From positions 9,980,182 to 10,044,181 of the forward strand of contig OY848920.1 of the NCBI GenBank assembly GCA_963693285.1: a DNA stretch of 64,000 nucleotides, in the 5' to 3' direction. This DNA comes from Xestospongia muta. Taxonomy: Eukaryota > Porifera > Demospongiae > Haplosclerida > Petrosiidae. Shown here one piece after another: positions 37,185 through 50,243 of this stretch. Numbering within the stretch: position 1 is the first letter of the stretch; the number at the start of each line of letters is the position of its first letter. The position numbers and the translations under genes were made by a program. The notes under the pieces were generated by a model. It saw only the letters and a program-made list of their open reading frames with translations, was not told the origin of the DNA and did not search any database.

Positions 37185-40100
37185 ATGGCTAAAAGAAATC
37201 TTTCATTTGAGAAGATATTAGAAGAGAAACCAACTCTTGATGAATTATGTGAACATATTCACATTGGTGGTAAATGGTACCAGTTTGGAATTCTGCTTAA
37301 ACTTGACTCCAAGAAGTTGGATGATATTCGTAGACAACCTGATGATTCTACTTATAAGACATTAAAAATGTTTGAGTTGTGGTTGAACACCAACCCTAAT
37401 GCTACCAGAAGACAAGTTTTAGATACTTTGAAGAAAGAAGTTATTGAAGAAAACACTGTCGCCTACAAATATGAGCAGATATTGAAAAAGTCTGTCGGTC
37501 AGTGATATATCACACACTTTGATTACTAATTTATGAGTTAAATATTGTCTGTAAATGTAATATTATAGGAATAGACTCCCAGTCCTCAACTATTGAATCA
37601 AGTACTATTCTTCCAAGCCATACTGATACACTATCACAGTCATTGAAAAGTTCCTCTAGCACTGTTGGTGAGCAAAATCATGTATCTAGTGTAGTCAATA
37701 ATAATGATATGTCTGGTATATTGGTATATGTATCTAATAATTATAATACTAAGTAATGAGCTAGTTTCTTTATCATAGGAAGTGATTTCCCAATAACTGA
37801 AGCAAGTACTATTTTTTGCCGCCATATTGATACACTGTCACAATCTTCATTCAATCCTGTAAAAGTGTCCCAGCTCCTATTTAGTGAGAGATGTATCAGT
37901 GAAGCAACACTTGATAGAATGGAGGGACTAAAAGGTTCCTCAGATGAGAAGAAGACAACTCTGTTGTCTGCTATACATACAGCAGTATCTTCAGATCACA
38001 AGAAATTGAAAGTGGTAGCTACAGTACTGTCCAAGTTTGAGAAGACAAAAAATCTATCTGACATACTTATTAGTGAATACGGTAAGTAACTAAGAACTAG
38101 AGATCAATTTTATAGTGGAAAACTGACATCTCTTTCTATATTAAATAGCTCAAATGTATCCTGATGACCAGATGATAGCAGATATTGTTCAAGAGTTACC
38201 ACAAACCGTTCATAGTGATCAAATGAGTTATGAAAATTGTGCCAGTGACATTTTACGTTGTCATTATGGTACTCTCTCTCAATCTCTCAAATATCCTGTT
38301 AGAGTAGCACACTACCTCTATGGAGAGGGAGTTATTACAAAAACTAGACTAGCAATTATAAAATATACTGCCAAGTCTTTGTCAGCAAGTAAAGCATTAT
38401 TTATGTTGTTAGGAGCTGTACGTCATGCTATACATACCAACTATCATCACTTGATGATCTTTGCTAGTGTACTGTTAAAATTTACTAGCAATGTACCATG
38501 TGCTAATGCTATCTTAAATGATTGTGGTAAGTGTATTGGTTATCGTATAACTGTTAAAAATTGTTTAATGTAGATAAAGCATTTTTTGAAGACAAAGATT
38601 CAGAAGTACCACATGTTATTACTGGAGTTAGTGAAGGTATATTTACTGTAGTATATAGATCATGATATCATTGTGTCACTTAGCTAATTCATTGACCACT
38701 ACATCAGAAGCTTCAGTTGATAGCAGTTTAACTTCAAGTCAAAGTTAGTAGTGAGACTATATGAGGGCCTACAATGTTTCTTTCAATTCTAGATGAGGCT
38801 GTAAGGAAGGCTGCAATTCCAATTCCTCAAAAGTTTAAGTCAGTACTTGCAGAAATGAGAAAGGAATATGCAATAGCATTCAGTAATATCCGAGAAGCTA
38901 TCAACACAACTCCTCCACCTCTGGATAAGTTGAAACAGTTTCTTAAAGATGGTTACTCTCACCTCAAATCTCAAATAGCTCATTCTGCCTCTATTGATGA
39001 TGTCCTAGATATTGTTAATGATCACTGCACATTGATCGATATCAGTTGTTTAGAGGGTATTGTAACACGATTCAAAATCAAAGAAGCTGAGGCACATATA
39101 CAAGCATACAAAAATATTGTTCAGTCATTTCGTGAAAAAACGAAAGCTTCTCTTTGTCTAAATGAAAATTTTAAAGTGACAAACACGCCTTCTCTTCTTA
39201 TATGTGAGACAGCAGTCTTTGTCTTGAACTGGGATCCTAACAATTGTACCTTAGAAACTATTGAGGATATCCTTTCAGAATCAGTTGAAGGAAATGTACA
39301 GATTCGTGTCATTAGAGAGGGCAAGTCCATCATTGTCACCTGCTTTTTTCCACTCGGTCTAACAACTCTACTTATTGCCAGAGCTCAGGAGACTCTTGAA
39401 TCATTGAAGAGGAGAGGATTACTACAACTTACAATTGGTCACTGTACCATTTATGATCATAGAAGAGACAAGGTAAGAGATAAGTAGTATTAGACAACAG
39501 TTACTACATGTGTTGTTTATTGATATATAGGAGGTTAGAGCTATTGTAGAAGAGAACACAAAGGAGTTGAGAAGTCATCTGGAACTAGAACAAACCATGC
39601 GGAAAAAGATGACTATACAAATGTCATCTATTGTCAGACAAAATGAAGGTATATTGTGTACAACTACTGTTTTATTTAATAGTTGTCTATTATATGATAT
39701 ATCTGATTAATAACTTAATGTTCCTTTACATAGAAACAAGAGAAATGAAAGAAAAAACAATTGAACATTTGACGTCACTTGTGAAAACAAAGGAAGGTAA
39801 ATTAATACAACAGCAATCACAAGTCCAATGTTGTCAGTATTTTACATAATATATTAGTGATCAATTTTCTTCTTATTTTATATAAAGTCTTTGAGAAGAA
39901 TATACAGTCAGTGTCTGCTGAGAGACAGAAAGAGCTAGAGACGCTACAAGAAATAATAACGTCATTGACTTTACAACTAAGGGAGAGAGACCAACAGATT
40001 GAGGAGTTAAAGCAGAGCTTGAAAGGTAACTGGTATTAGTCACTTCTCATTATATGACATTGTTACTAGATCTAGCATTCATACCAAAGACTCGTAAACC

Positions 40101-43100
40101 AGTAACTGATCAAGGACTTGAGAAGACTCAAACACAGTCCAGTCAGGAAGAGACATCACTTATCACTGAAACTACAGGTAATACTATTCAATATATATAA
40201 ATAGTCTTATAATACTCTTGTAGAATCTCTACCAATATCAGAGTTAAAAGATCAGTTAAAGGGTTCAGTTGATGATAAAGAAGACAGTTCCTTACCTCAT
40301 CCAAGTAGGTTATATTGTAATTTGTATTATTATAACAAAGTAAAAAGAATGTTTATTGATGTAATATACTAATACAATCCATTACATTCTTCAATGTTAG
40401 TATCATGATTCAGTCATAAATTACTACCACAAAGTGATAGTGTTGTCAGTAATAATATATTGATAATCCTTAAATTATAAATATTAAAATTATGAATAAT
40501 CTTGGTTTATTCTAATATAAATAATATTTATTAATGACATATTGAAAGATTCTGATGATGAAGAGACAGAGGATGAAGAGTCAAATGAAGGTATGTTTTT
40601 TGAATAAATATAGGGTCTGGTCAATACTCTTTAATGAAGGGTCTGGTCAATAACCATTTATGCAATATAGGGTCTGATGAAGGCAAGGGCAATTAGTTGT
40701 CCCTTATATTTTGTGGTAAAATCTGAATACACAGTGTTATTATGTAATTTGTGGTTTACATAAAAGTAGTATCCTGTAGATAAAGACAATATTTATTATG
40801 TATATGGTTTATTAAACCATTACTCCTTTTGTGAGATTAGGAGTATGTGTCACAGAAACTGTTAGTCTCATCCCCAGACATCTACTCACTTAATGTGAGA
40901 AAGGATATCTAGTGACTTTAGTTCAATTCCTCAGATTTGACTATAATATTGTCAGTGAAACATGTTATTACAAGAGACAAAAAGATAGCTGGTCATATTA
41001 CAAGTTGTGTACTAAGGAGCTACAGTCTTTGTTTCAAAGAATATTAGAAAAAATGCATTAGCATGAAAACAAAATAAAATGTAATTAAGATGTCTCTATC
41101 TTCTAAAAATTCACAAACAGCTTTCTCTTGATCAGCAGGTGGTTTACTAATTCTGAGTACCAAAAATTGATTGCTTTTGACAATATTTCAATAGGAACCA
41201 TACCTTCAAGTCTAGGTATCTAGACTTTGTTCTCCATTTTGAACAGTGTCATTTGTAACATCATACCCTAGGAGCATTCTGATTGGTGAGCCAAAAATTT
41301 GGCTTAAATAAAAGGAATTGGACTTAAGTCACCAGACACCTTTTCTCACATTAAGTGAGTGAGCATTTGGCCATAAGACTGCAAACTCTCCACAGAGAAG
41401 AATATTAGGGGAAATCCCTAGAATAATTATTTATAAAAATATAAAACATACTTATATCAACTATTGAGCATGATGTGACAAATAGAGAGAAAATACTTTT
41501 AAGAGAACAAGAACTGAGTAAAGAGGATATACTGAACGTCCTAACCTGAAGTTGTGATGAAGTTTGTATATGGAGACCACGCTTTTATGAATAATTAAAT
41601 ACATATTTTTTTCATAAGTCTTTACACACCAACAACAGACATTTCACTATATGCCTGCTCAAGAAATAGCTAGCAATGCAAGAGTCAATAAAATGGAGGA
41701 ACATTATTGCATATCACAATAACAAAAACATTATACACTTATATTGTAATATTAAAATGCATAAATTTAAATTTACATTGACATCACCTATGTGTGATAT
41801 CTCTATATGTAATAATATCAGCAGATAAAGCCTGAGGAGATATCTAAGACTATATGTAATGATCATTGGGGAAACCATGTAGATCTATGAAGTAGACATT
41901 CTTTGAGTCTCAAAACATAACAACACAACTAGTACTTCAAAACTATTATAATACTTTATGTACAGTGTTTCTATAGTGATGTGTCAGTTTAAACATTATC
42001 TTAGTTGTTTCATTTCCTTTTGTGACTTCAGTATACAAATCTCTAATGTATTAATAACCACACCCACTTATTTCATACACTGTAAAACATTATCGTCATT
42101 GCTTTATACAAAGTTTTTTTATGTCACAATACAAACTAATAATTGACTTAATTCATACACAGCCTCTATTACAAACAGTTACTGTCTCTTTACTATATTT
42201 GTCAGTAGAGGACAATAACTGACATTATTTTGGATAGTATCACAATGTTAATGTAAACAGACAAATAGTTAGTAACAAAATGAATTATTATTTGTCTTGA
42301 AAGTTTCCTGTTATACAATATATGGAATTATATAACATATGTGGGTGGAGCACTATTATGAATGATTGTTATTATAGACAAGGTGTTATTTTTCCTTTAT
42401 TGATTGTCAAAGTAATCTACTTGTCTTTCTTCTATCAGTACCTTAACTAATAAACTACATCAGATTGCTTCATTGTTTATAGTCAGACTCAATATATCTA
42501 GACTAATCATAGTCTCGTGAGCCACACCCTTTGCTTAGAGAGGAAGGGTCTGGTCTACCAGTCCATGCATAGTGCAGTTGTTGAAAAGGAATTTCATTAA
42601 CTAGTATCTGTGGTTTGTAATAGTTATGTGTTAATCTAAACATACTGACCACTTGAATCAGCAAGGAGAAAAGGAGACAACAGGTTGTTTAAGAAACGTT
42701 CACTAAGCTGAGTTTAAGTCAGAGCAGATGATGGTCATAGAAGCTTTTATTAGTGGTATGGATGTGTTTGTCGCTTTACTGACTGGGAATGGCAATAGCC
42801 TTATATATGCCACACTAGTCTCTCCCCTGTTTGGATTGATGCAAGACCAGGTACAAGTCTTCTCTTCTAAGGGAATCTTCTCTGTATCTAATACGTGAAG
42901 ACTTCGTTAGCAGTAACTAACACGTTACGTTATTATGCAGCTACGTAAACAATTGTGGTTTACTCAAGTACCTGTTGACCAAATAGTGGTTTCCCCAGGA
43001 ATGCTGGGGAAGGAGACAACTGCACTATGCGTGGTAGACAAGACCCTTCCTCTCTAAGCAAAGGTTCTGACTCGCGAGACTAGACTAGTCAGTCAGTAAA

Positions 43101-44205
43101 CTCTACAGATCACAAGTCTCCAGTTGATATATATGAGTACCTGATATCCAGTGATGTGTTCTGTTAATATGATAGCAATGATAGATTTATATCTATTGTT
43201 CCTTTGTAACCCTATCAGTACTCAAGAGATTTTCCTGTTAGGAAAATTTAATAAGCCCCGCCTCCTATTAGCTTGTTCCCATAATAACCATATTCAGTAA
43301 ACAGTAATGGCTTCCTTTCTTCTTCAGTGTGTTGTCTGTGTATTGTAGTGTGTTATAGTATATATTACTATGTGTGTACTATACTATTATACTAACTCTG
43401 TTTTATAATAGGAGACACTGGAAGAGTTGAGTGGAGAGATGATGTCAATAGTGTTAGACTCACTAGACCAAGTGTAGTACAAAGTGAAGATGTTATAAGT
43501 AAATTAATAAAAGAACAACAAACAGGAAAAGAATGGAGTATTAATCTCTACTCATCATCTCCTGAAAGTACTGCAGTTATTATAAACAATCTTAATAAGT
43601 ATACAGTGAGGAGTCTTTATATACGAGACACTTCATTGGACAGTAAGTGTGTATCGATATTATCAGAGATACTAAAAACTAATAAAACAATAAAGAGGCT
43701 AGTGCTGTTCTCCTCTTCACTTACTGGTGGTATCAAACAAGTCAGTGATAGTCTCTGTAATAATGAAACACTTGAACAGTTAGTGTTGTATGATGTTACT
43801 GGTATCACAGATGAGGATATGACTCACTTATCTACGATGTTAGCAACTAATACAACTTTAAAAGTACTACGTCTCCCCTACTGTAACATCACTGATAATG
43901 GAGTCCAATATATCTGTGAAGGACTTACTAAAAACCAAACATTGACTACGTTGAACATCGGAGGTAATCGTCAGATCACTTCAGTTAGTACCAGTACAAT
44001 AGCAGATCTAATACAAACTACTACATCACTGATAACACTATATCTCTACAATACTTCACTGAACAATGATGATATCAAGACAATATGCACATCACTAACT
44101 AAAAATACTACAATAAGGAAACTATACTTATCAAGAGAACATAAAGAGTATTGTATGAAGTTAGGCAGTTATCAAGTTATTAAAGACAGACTTGTGTTCG
44201 TGTAA
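37185..44205 (+). CDS. G4: intact Death/CARD-like/coiled-coil/LRR gene
   Basis: Exons: 37185-37497, 37569-37667, 37779-38081, 38149-38526, 38574-38636, 38684-38743, 38793-39472, 39531-39648, 39734-39796, 39888-40025, 40070-40177, 40224-40304, 43412-44205. The sum is 3198 nt, 1065 aa plus stop, open throughout. The acidic exon is present near 40535-40591, but a 13-bp deletion removed its AG acceptor, so it is left out; skipping keeps the frame. CARD-like 2 and exon 7 are mosaic: exon 4 begins like G1/G3/G6 and ends like G5. The AATAAA region after the stop is deleted in this unit. Confidence 0.8.
40863..41380. mobile_element. TIR element family A in G4 intron
   Basis: The left end is intact; the right end is altered (gagcatttggccataagact). 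Confidence 0.6.
42510..43082. mobile_element. TIR element family B with RecQ-like fragment, G4 intron
   Basis: Same element, more decayed (LLTGNGNSLIYA) with a small deletion in the helicase-like part. Confidence 0.75.
43412..44205 (+). CDS. G4 LRR exon (intact)
   Basis: Open from acceptor to TAA. Strands: INLYS, SLYIRD, LVLFSS, LVLYDV, LRLPYC, LNIGGN, LYLYNT, LYLSRE. It shares LVLFSS and LRLPYC with G0 and SLYIRD with G6, a mosaic pattern. Confidence 0.85.
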
Positions 44206-45118
44206 TAGTAAGTAGTTTGTTGTTTATTCTTAATCTGTCTTCTCGCTCACTTTTATTTTCTTTTTAAATTTCTCTAGACATTATGTGGATACTTAGTACA
44301 ATGGATAACTATAGAGGTTATTCAGTGGGTGTGGTTGGCATATAATGAAGAAATGTCATAGATTGAGCTTACAGTTATTTTTGTACAGAATAATTTAAAG
44401 CTTTATCTTCATAGCAAAGTATGTTTCTAACTTGTAAGTATTCTTTTACATATTTATATTATCATAATATGAGAAGCAATTGTAGTTATGTGTTAATTAA
44501 CAATATATTTCCTTATGTTTTGCCACTCAATGATATAGTAGTATTATTATTAATGTAATTACCTTAAAAGGTACACATTTATAAGTTCAAATGAGTGTCT
44601 CAGAGTACAGAACCATTCTTGTATGTGTGTGAACAAATTTAGTACTATTTTACTTAAGAACACAAAGATCTTGCTTTGTTATAAATGACTCATATCTCAG
44701 ACCAAGAGGTCAGGAGTAACCAGTACAAAGTTTGGATAACAGGTTAGAAGGAGAAGAGGTAGTATGGACAGCATATTAATAATGATATTGTTAGCTAATA
44801 AGATACTCTCCTTGTCCTTTAATATAGTATTGTTTTATTATTACTTTTGTTAGTGACAGAACTTGAAGTGATAAGAAGGAAATGAAGATCACTAATTGTG
44901 TACTAATATTATGTGATGAGTCTTTCTAAGACAATAAAGTACTGGACTATTATAGTGCTGTACTGCCTACATGATTTATTTCAATTAACTCTGTACAAAA
45001 TGGCAGCATGGATTACATCCATTTTAGCTAACAACCAATTAAATTATAGTTCAATCAAATTATTGTGTAATAAACATGATGTTTGCAATATTAATATGAA
45101 ATACAATAAAATTTCAAT
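44206..45118. other. Spacer, convergent G4 / Cys-rich copy 5
   Basis: Noncoding; shortest of the equivalent spacers, with about 900 bp missing after 44280 compared with 4140-5150. Confidence 0.4.
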
Positions 45119-45991
45119 TTATATCAAATCTATTGCAATCATTTTTATCACTATCGTTAACACCAGAATAAAGACAAACCTCTTAAGATAAACCACTTGA
45201 GATGAAGAGACTGCAACAGTGGAGCTAGTACTGTTAGCTACAGTAGAACTGACTGTTATAGTAGGACTTACAGTTGTAATGGAACAAACATTGCTATCAG
45301 TAATACCACATGATGTTAAGTTAAAGGTGAAACCAAGTATAGGACCACCACAACATCCCATATAGTCTACAAATGTTGTCACATTATCTTGACAAGGACC
45401 ATCAATACAGTAGGCATTAACAGATCCATTACAAGTATATGTTGGGCAGTAGAATAGAGTATCAAGAGGTATTATCACACCTGAAGTAATACCACGTAAA
45501 TAACGTACCATACAATATTCTTGATTGATTTTATCACATACACCATTGTTAATATAAGTGATTCCTTTGGTGAAGTTGATACATCTGTAGAATGTAGCTG
45601 TTAACTCTTTACATTCACTAGCACAGTATTCAGTCAGAGCTCTATCTAGATGACGATATGTATCCATGGTGACATTCACAGGCGCTGTATGTAAGTATGA
45701 TGTAATAATATGAAATAAAGTTCCTTTATTAGTACAAGTGGTACTATGGTTGGAAATCAACTGAGTTATTTTGGTACAATTTAGCTTTTCTTCATGAACA
45801 TGAATTCCTCTTGTCATCACATGTGAATCAAGTTTCAGATTATGTATTGGTATTCTGTTCACAGTAGATCTAACACATATAATACATTATCATGTGATCC
45901 TTTAAACAAGTATAATACATAATACATAATACACAGTATAGACTGAGAATTACCACAAAACAATACAACCATTCACTATACTAAAAGACAT
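45119..45991 (-). CDS. Cys-rich membrane-anchored ectodomain protein, copy 5
   Basis: Exons 45954-45991 (MSFSIVNGCIVL) and 45119-45743. Like copy 1 it keeps the 5 bp missing from the intron of copies 2-4. One glycan-neighbour change, TYTRNGS to TYTCNGS, adds a Cys. Confidence 0.65.
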
Positions 45992-46216
45992 CTCTATATA
46001 ATGACTGTATGGGCTGTCCTACAAGGAACAACTGTTAGTGTCTATGGAATCATAGATAGCTATTACTAATGCAAATGAAATTTAATATGCAGATAATTAA
46101 TGCTAGGTGTGACTAATGAATCTTATTGTCTTCCTACAAAATTAGCCACACCTTAAAAGTCACCAGACAGAACTGGGTGTGTCTGCTGTGTTAGTTCATA
46201 GTTGGGCAAACAAATA
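45992..46216. promoter_or_regulatory. Putative bidirectional promoter, Cys-rich copy 5 / G5
   Basis: 225-bp divergent interval, conserved with 6858-7084. Confidence 0.4.
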
Positions 46217-49200
46217 ATGGCTGAAGGAAATCTTTCATTTGAGAAGATATTAGAAGAGAAACCAGCTCTTGATGAATTATGTGAACATATTCACATTGGT
46301 GGTAAATGGTATCAGTTTGGAATCCTGCTTAAACTTGATTCCAAGAAGTTGGATGATATTCGTAGACAACCTGATGATTCTACTTACAAGACATTAAAAA
46401 TGTTTGAGTTGTGGTTGAACACCAACCCTAATGCTACCAGAAGACAAGTTTTAGATACTTTGAAGAAAGAAGTTATTGAAGAAAACACTGTCGCCTACAA
46501 ATATGAGCAGATATTGAAAAATTCTGTTGGTCAGTGATATATCACACACTTTGATTACTAATTTATGGGTTAAATATCGTCTGTAAATGTCATATTATAG
46601 AAATAGACTCCCAGTCCTCAACTATTGAATCAAGTACTATTCTTCCAAGCCATACTGATACACTATCACAGTCATTGAAAAGTTCCTCTAGCACTGTTGG
46701 TGAGTAAAATCATGTATCTAGTGTAGTCAATAATAATGATATGTCTGGTATATTGGTATATGTATTGAATAATTATAATACTGAGTAATGAGCTAGTGTC
46801 TTTATCATAGGAAGTGATTTCCCAGTAACTGAAGCTAGTACTATTTTTTGCCGCCATATTGATACACTGTCACAATCTTCATTCAATCCTGTAAAAGTGT
46901 CTCAGCTCCTATTTAGTAAGAGATGTATCAGTGAAGCAACACTTGATAGTATAGAGGGACTAAAAGGTTCCCCAGATGAGAAGAAGGCAACTCTGTTATC
47001 TGCTATACATACAGCAATATCTTCAGATCACAAGAAGTTGAAAGTGGTAGCTACAGTACTGTCCAAGTTTGGGAAGACAAAAAATCTATCTGACATACTT
47101 ATTAGTGAATACAGTAAGTAACTAAGAACTAGAGATCAATTTTATAGTGGAAAACTGACATCTCTTTCTATATTAAATAGCTCAAATGTATCCTGATGAC
47201 CAGATGATCGCAGATATTGTTCAAGAGTTACCACAGACAGTTCATAGTGATCAAATGAGTCGTGAAGATCATGCCAGTGACATTTTACATTGTCATTATG
47301 GTACTCTCTCTCAGTCTCTCCGATATCCTGTTAGAGTAGCACACTACCTCTATGGAGAGGGAGTTATTACAAAAACTAGACTAGCAATTTTAAAACATAC
47401 TGCCAAGTCTTTGTCAACAAGTAAAGCATTATTTATGCTGTTAAGAGCTGTACGTCATGCTATACATACCAACTATCATCACCTGATGATCTTTGCTAGT
47501 GTGCTGTTAAAATTTACTAGCAATGTACCATGTGGTAATGCTATCTTAAATGATTGTGGTAAATGTATTGGTTATTGTATAACTGTTAAAAATTGTTTAA
47601 TGTAGATAAAGCATTTTTTGAAGACAAAGATTCAGAAGTACCACATGTTATTACTGGAGTTAGTGAAGGTATATTTACTGTAGTATATTAAGATCATGAT
47701 ATCATTGTGTCAATTAGCTAATTCATTGACCACTACATCAGAAGCTTTAGTTGATAGCAGTTTAACTTCAAGTCAAAGTTAGTAGTGAGACTATATGAGG
47801 GCCTACAATGTTTCTTTCAATTCTAGATGAGGCTGTAAGGAAGGCTGCAATTCCAATTCCTCAAAAGTTTAAGTCAGTACTTGCAGAAATGAGAAAGGAA
47901 TATGCTATAGCATTCAGTAATATCCGAGAAGCTATCAACACAACTCCTCCACCTCTGGATAAGTTGAAACAGTTTCTTAAAGATGGTTACTCTCACCTCA
48001 AATCTCAAATAGCTCATTCTGCCTCCATTGATGATGTCCTAGATGTTGTTAATGATCATTGCACACTGATCGATATTAGTTGTTTAGAGGGTATTGTAAC
48101 TCGATTCAAAATCAAAGAAGCTGAGACACATATACAAGCGTACAAAAATATTGTTCAGTCATTTCGTGAAAAAACGAAAGCTTCTCTTTGTCTGAATGAA
48201 AATTTTAAAGTTACAAACACACCTTCTCTTCTTATATGTGAGACAGCAGTCTTTGTTTTGAACTGGGATCCTAACAATTGTACCTTAGAAACTATTGAGG
48301 ATATCCTTTCAGAATCAGTTGAAGGAAATGTACAGATTCGTGTCATTAGAGAGGGCAAGTCTATCAGTGTCACCTGCTTCTTTCCACTCAGTCTAACAAC
48401 TCTACTTATTGCCAGAGCTCAGGAGACTCTTGAATCATTGAAGAGGAGAGGATTACTTCAACTTACAATTGGTCACTGTACCATTTATGATCATAGAAGA
48501 GACAAGGTAAGAGATGAATAGTATTAGACAACAGTTACTACATGTGTTGTTTATTGATATATAGGAGGTTAGAACTATTGTAGAAGAGAACACAAAGGAG
48601 TTGAGAAGTCAACTGGAACTAGAACAAACCATGCGGAAAAAGATGACTATACAAATGTCCTCTATTGTCAGACAAAATGAAGGTAAATTGTGTACAACTA
48701 TTGTTTTATTTAATAGCTGTCTATTATATGATATATCTGATTAATAACTTAATGTTCCTTTATATAGAAACAAGAGAAATGAAAGAAAAAACAATTGAAG
48801 ATTTGACATCACTTGTGAAAACAAAGGAAGGTAAATTAATACAACAGCAATCACAAGTCCAATGTTGTCAGTATTTTACATAATATATTAGTGATCAATT
48901 TTCTTCTCATTTTATATGAAGCTTTTGAGAAGAATATACTGTCAGTGTCTGCTGAGAAACAGAAAGAGCTAGAGACACTACAAGAAATAATAACATCAAT
49001 GACTTTACAACTAAGGGAGAGAGACCAACAGATTGAGGAGTTAAAGCAGAGCTTGAAAGGTAACTGGTATTAGTCACTTCTCATTATATGACATTGTTAC
49101 TAGATCTAGCATTCATAACAAATACTCGTAAAACAGTAACTGATCAACACCATAGACCAGAACATATACTGCCACCTAGAGCAGATGCTTTAACTCCTGT

Positions 49201-49557
49201 TAGACCAACAGCTAAGGAACGAGATATAGCAATGAAGGTGTGTATGTACTGTTAGGAATCTAGTATATATCTATATGATGTAGATGAAGTCTGAAGCACA
49301 GAGAGTGGCTGGTCAGGCTTTCAGTAATTATGAGGTAGCCTATTACATCAAAAGTGGCAATAAATATTGTTTTAGGGTAAGTAAATTTGACATCTTTCAT
49401 TTATTTATTGTTTTATCTATCTTTGTCCTGACGTGTGTGTGTATTATAGATTTGTGTTGATATTGGTCTTATTGATGTCTCAGGGAAGTATGCCTTTGGT
49501 AAGGTATTAGAAGTGACTGTGAGGGGAGTCTCAAGTAGTGACGTAATGACATTGTAA
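46217..49557 (+). CDS. G5: chimeric Death/CARD-like/coiled-coil/stefin-like gene
   Basis: Exons 46217-46529, 46601-46699, 46811-47113, 47181-47558, 47606-47668, 47718-47777, 47827-48506, 48565-48682, 48768-48830 and 48922-49059 match the array gene. Exon 11 (49104-49237) starts as in the other copies (DLAFITNTRKTVTDQ) and at about 49148 passes without a stop into foreign sequence (HHRPEHILPPRADALTPV... RDIAMK). It then splices in phase to stefin-like exons 49284-49376 (MKSEAQRVAGQAFSNYEVAY...CFR) and 49450-49557 (ICVDIGLIDVSGKYAFGK..., TAA). Total 2550 nt, 849 aa plus stop. Stefins are intracellular inhibitors of papain-like cysteine proteases, but this domain lacks the QxVxG loop. The LRR sensor is thus replaced by a stefin-like fold. 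Confidence 0.78.
49284..49557 (+). CDS. Stefin-like domain exons of G5
   Basis: Two exons of 31 and 35 codons, with introns after ...MK and after ...CFR, exactly where the free-standing stefin at 54724 is split. The pattern AxxxxKSEAQ, FSNYEVAYYIKSGNKYCFRICVDIGLIDV follows the stefin helix and central strands. Confidence 0.7.
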
Positions 49558-49817
49558 ATGTCACAGGATAATACTCTCAGTTGTTGTTTGTTTTTATTTT
49601 TATTTTTTTATTTCTTGCATTGAATTTATCGTATATTATTACTTTTAGAATGTTATATTAATTTGAATTGTAGTTATAATCTCACTTGTTGATCTGTGAT
49701 GTCAAAATCATGATAGTCAATTTAACTCAACATAATTTATTGAAATAAAAACAACACTTCAATATGTATGATGTATCAGCATATATAATTAAGTCACTAA
49801 GCAAATTAATGGCAATG

Positions 49818-50243
49818 TTACCAATTTAGCTTCATGGGCTCTTTTGCAGGGTCAGGGTCAGTAATCTTCTTGGCTTTAACATTATCAACATCACCTAACT
49901 CATATTCTCCACAGACATCAATTACTCCATCATCAACACCAACCTGTTAACAGAACATGTATTGAAGTAATTTATAATAATATCTTACTCTGAAACAGTA
50001 TACACTGTCATTATTAATGTACCAGTCAACATTGTAAGCAGTGTATTTTTTTTATTGTTTAATTTCTTCTCTGCTTCACTCCTCATCTAGACAAAGCAAA
50101 GTTTGTTGCATTCAATGTGATTGTTTATCTCTTACCTTCTCGGCTATTTTTTTCTGCGCCTCATCTGGTTTCTCATGAGTTAAAGTACCTGATGGAGGAG
50201 GTGGTATGTAATCCGTAACAGGACGGTCACCGTATCCTGACAT
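49818..50243 (-). pseudogene. Stefin-like gene copy A (1-nt deletion)
   Basis: Three exons: 50136-50243 (MSGYGDRPVTDYIPPPPSG...), 49989-50086 and 49818-49943. Exon 2 is 98 nt where its duplicate at 52070-52168 has 99: one base is lost in an A-run (AACAATAAAAAAAA against AATGGTGGGAAAAAA). The shift brings a stop early in exon 3. Exon 3 itself reads well in the original frame (VGVDDGVIDVCGEYELGD...). Confidence 0.8.

Noticed and set aside
50041..50060. Alternative splice rescue of stefin copy A
   Set aside because: No alternative GT/AG near the missing base restores the frame while keeping the conserved strand.
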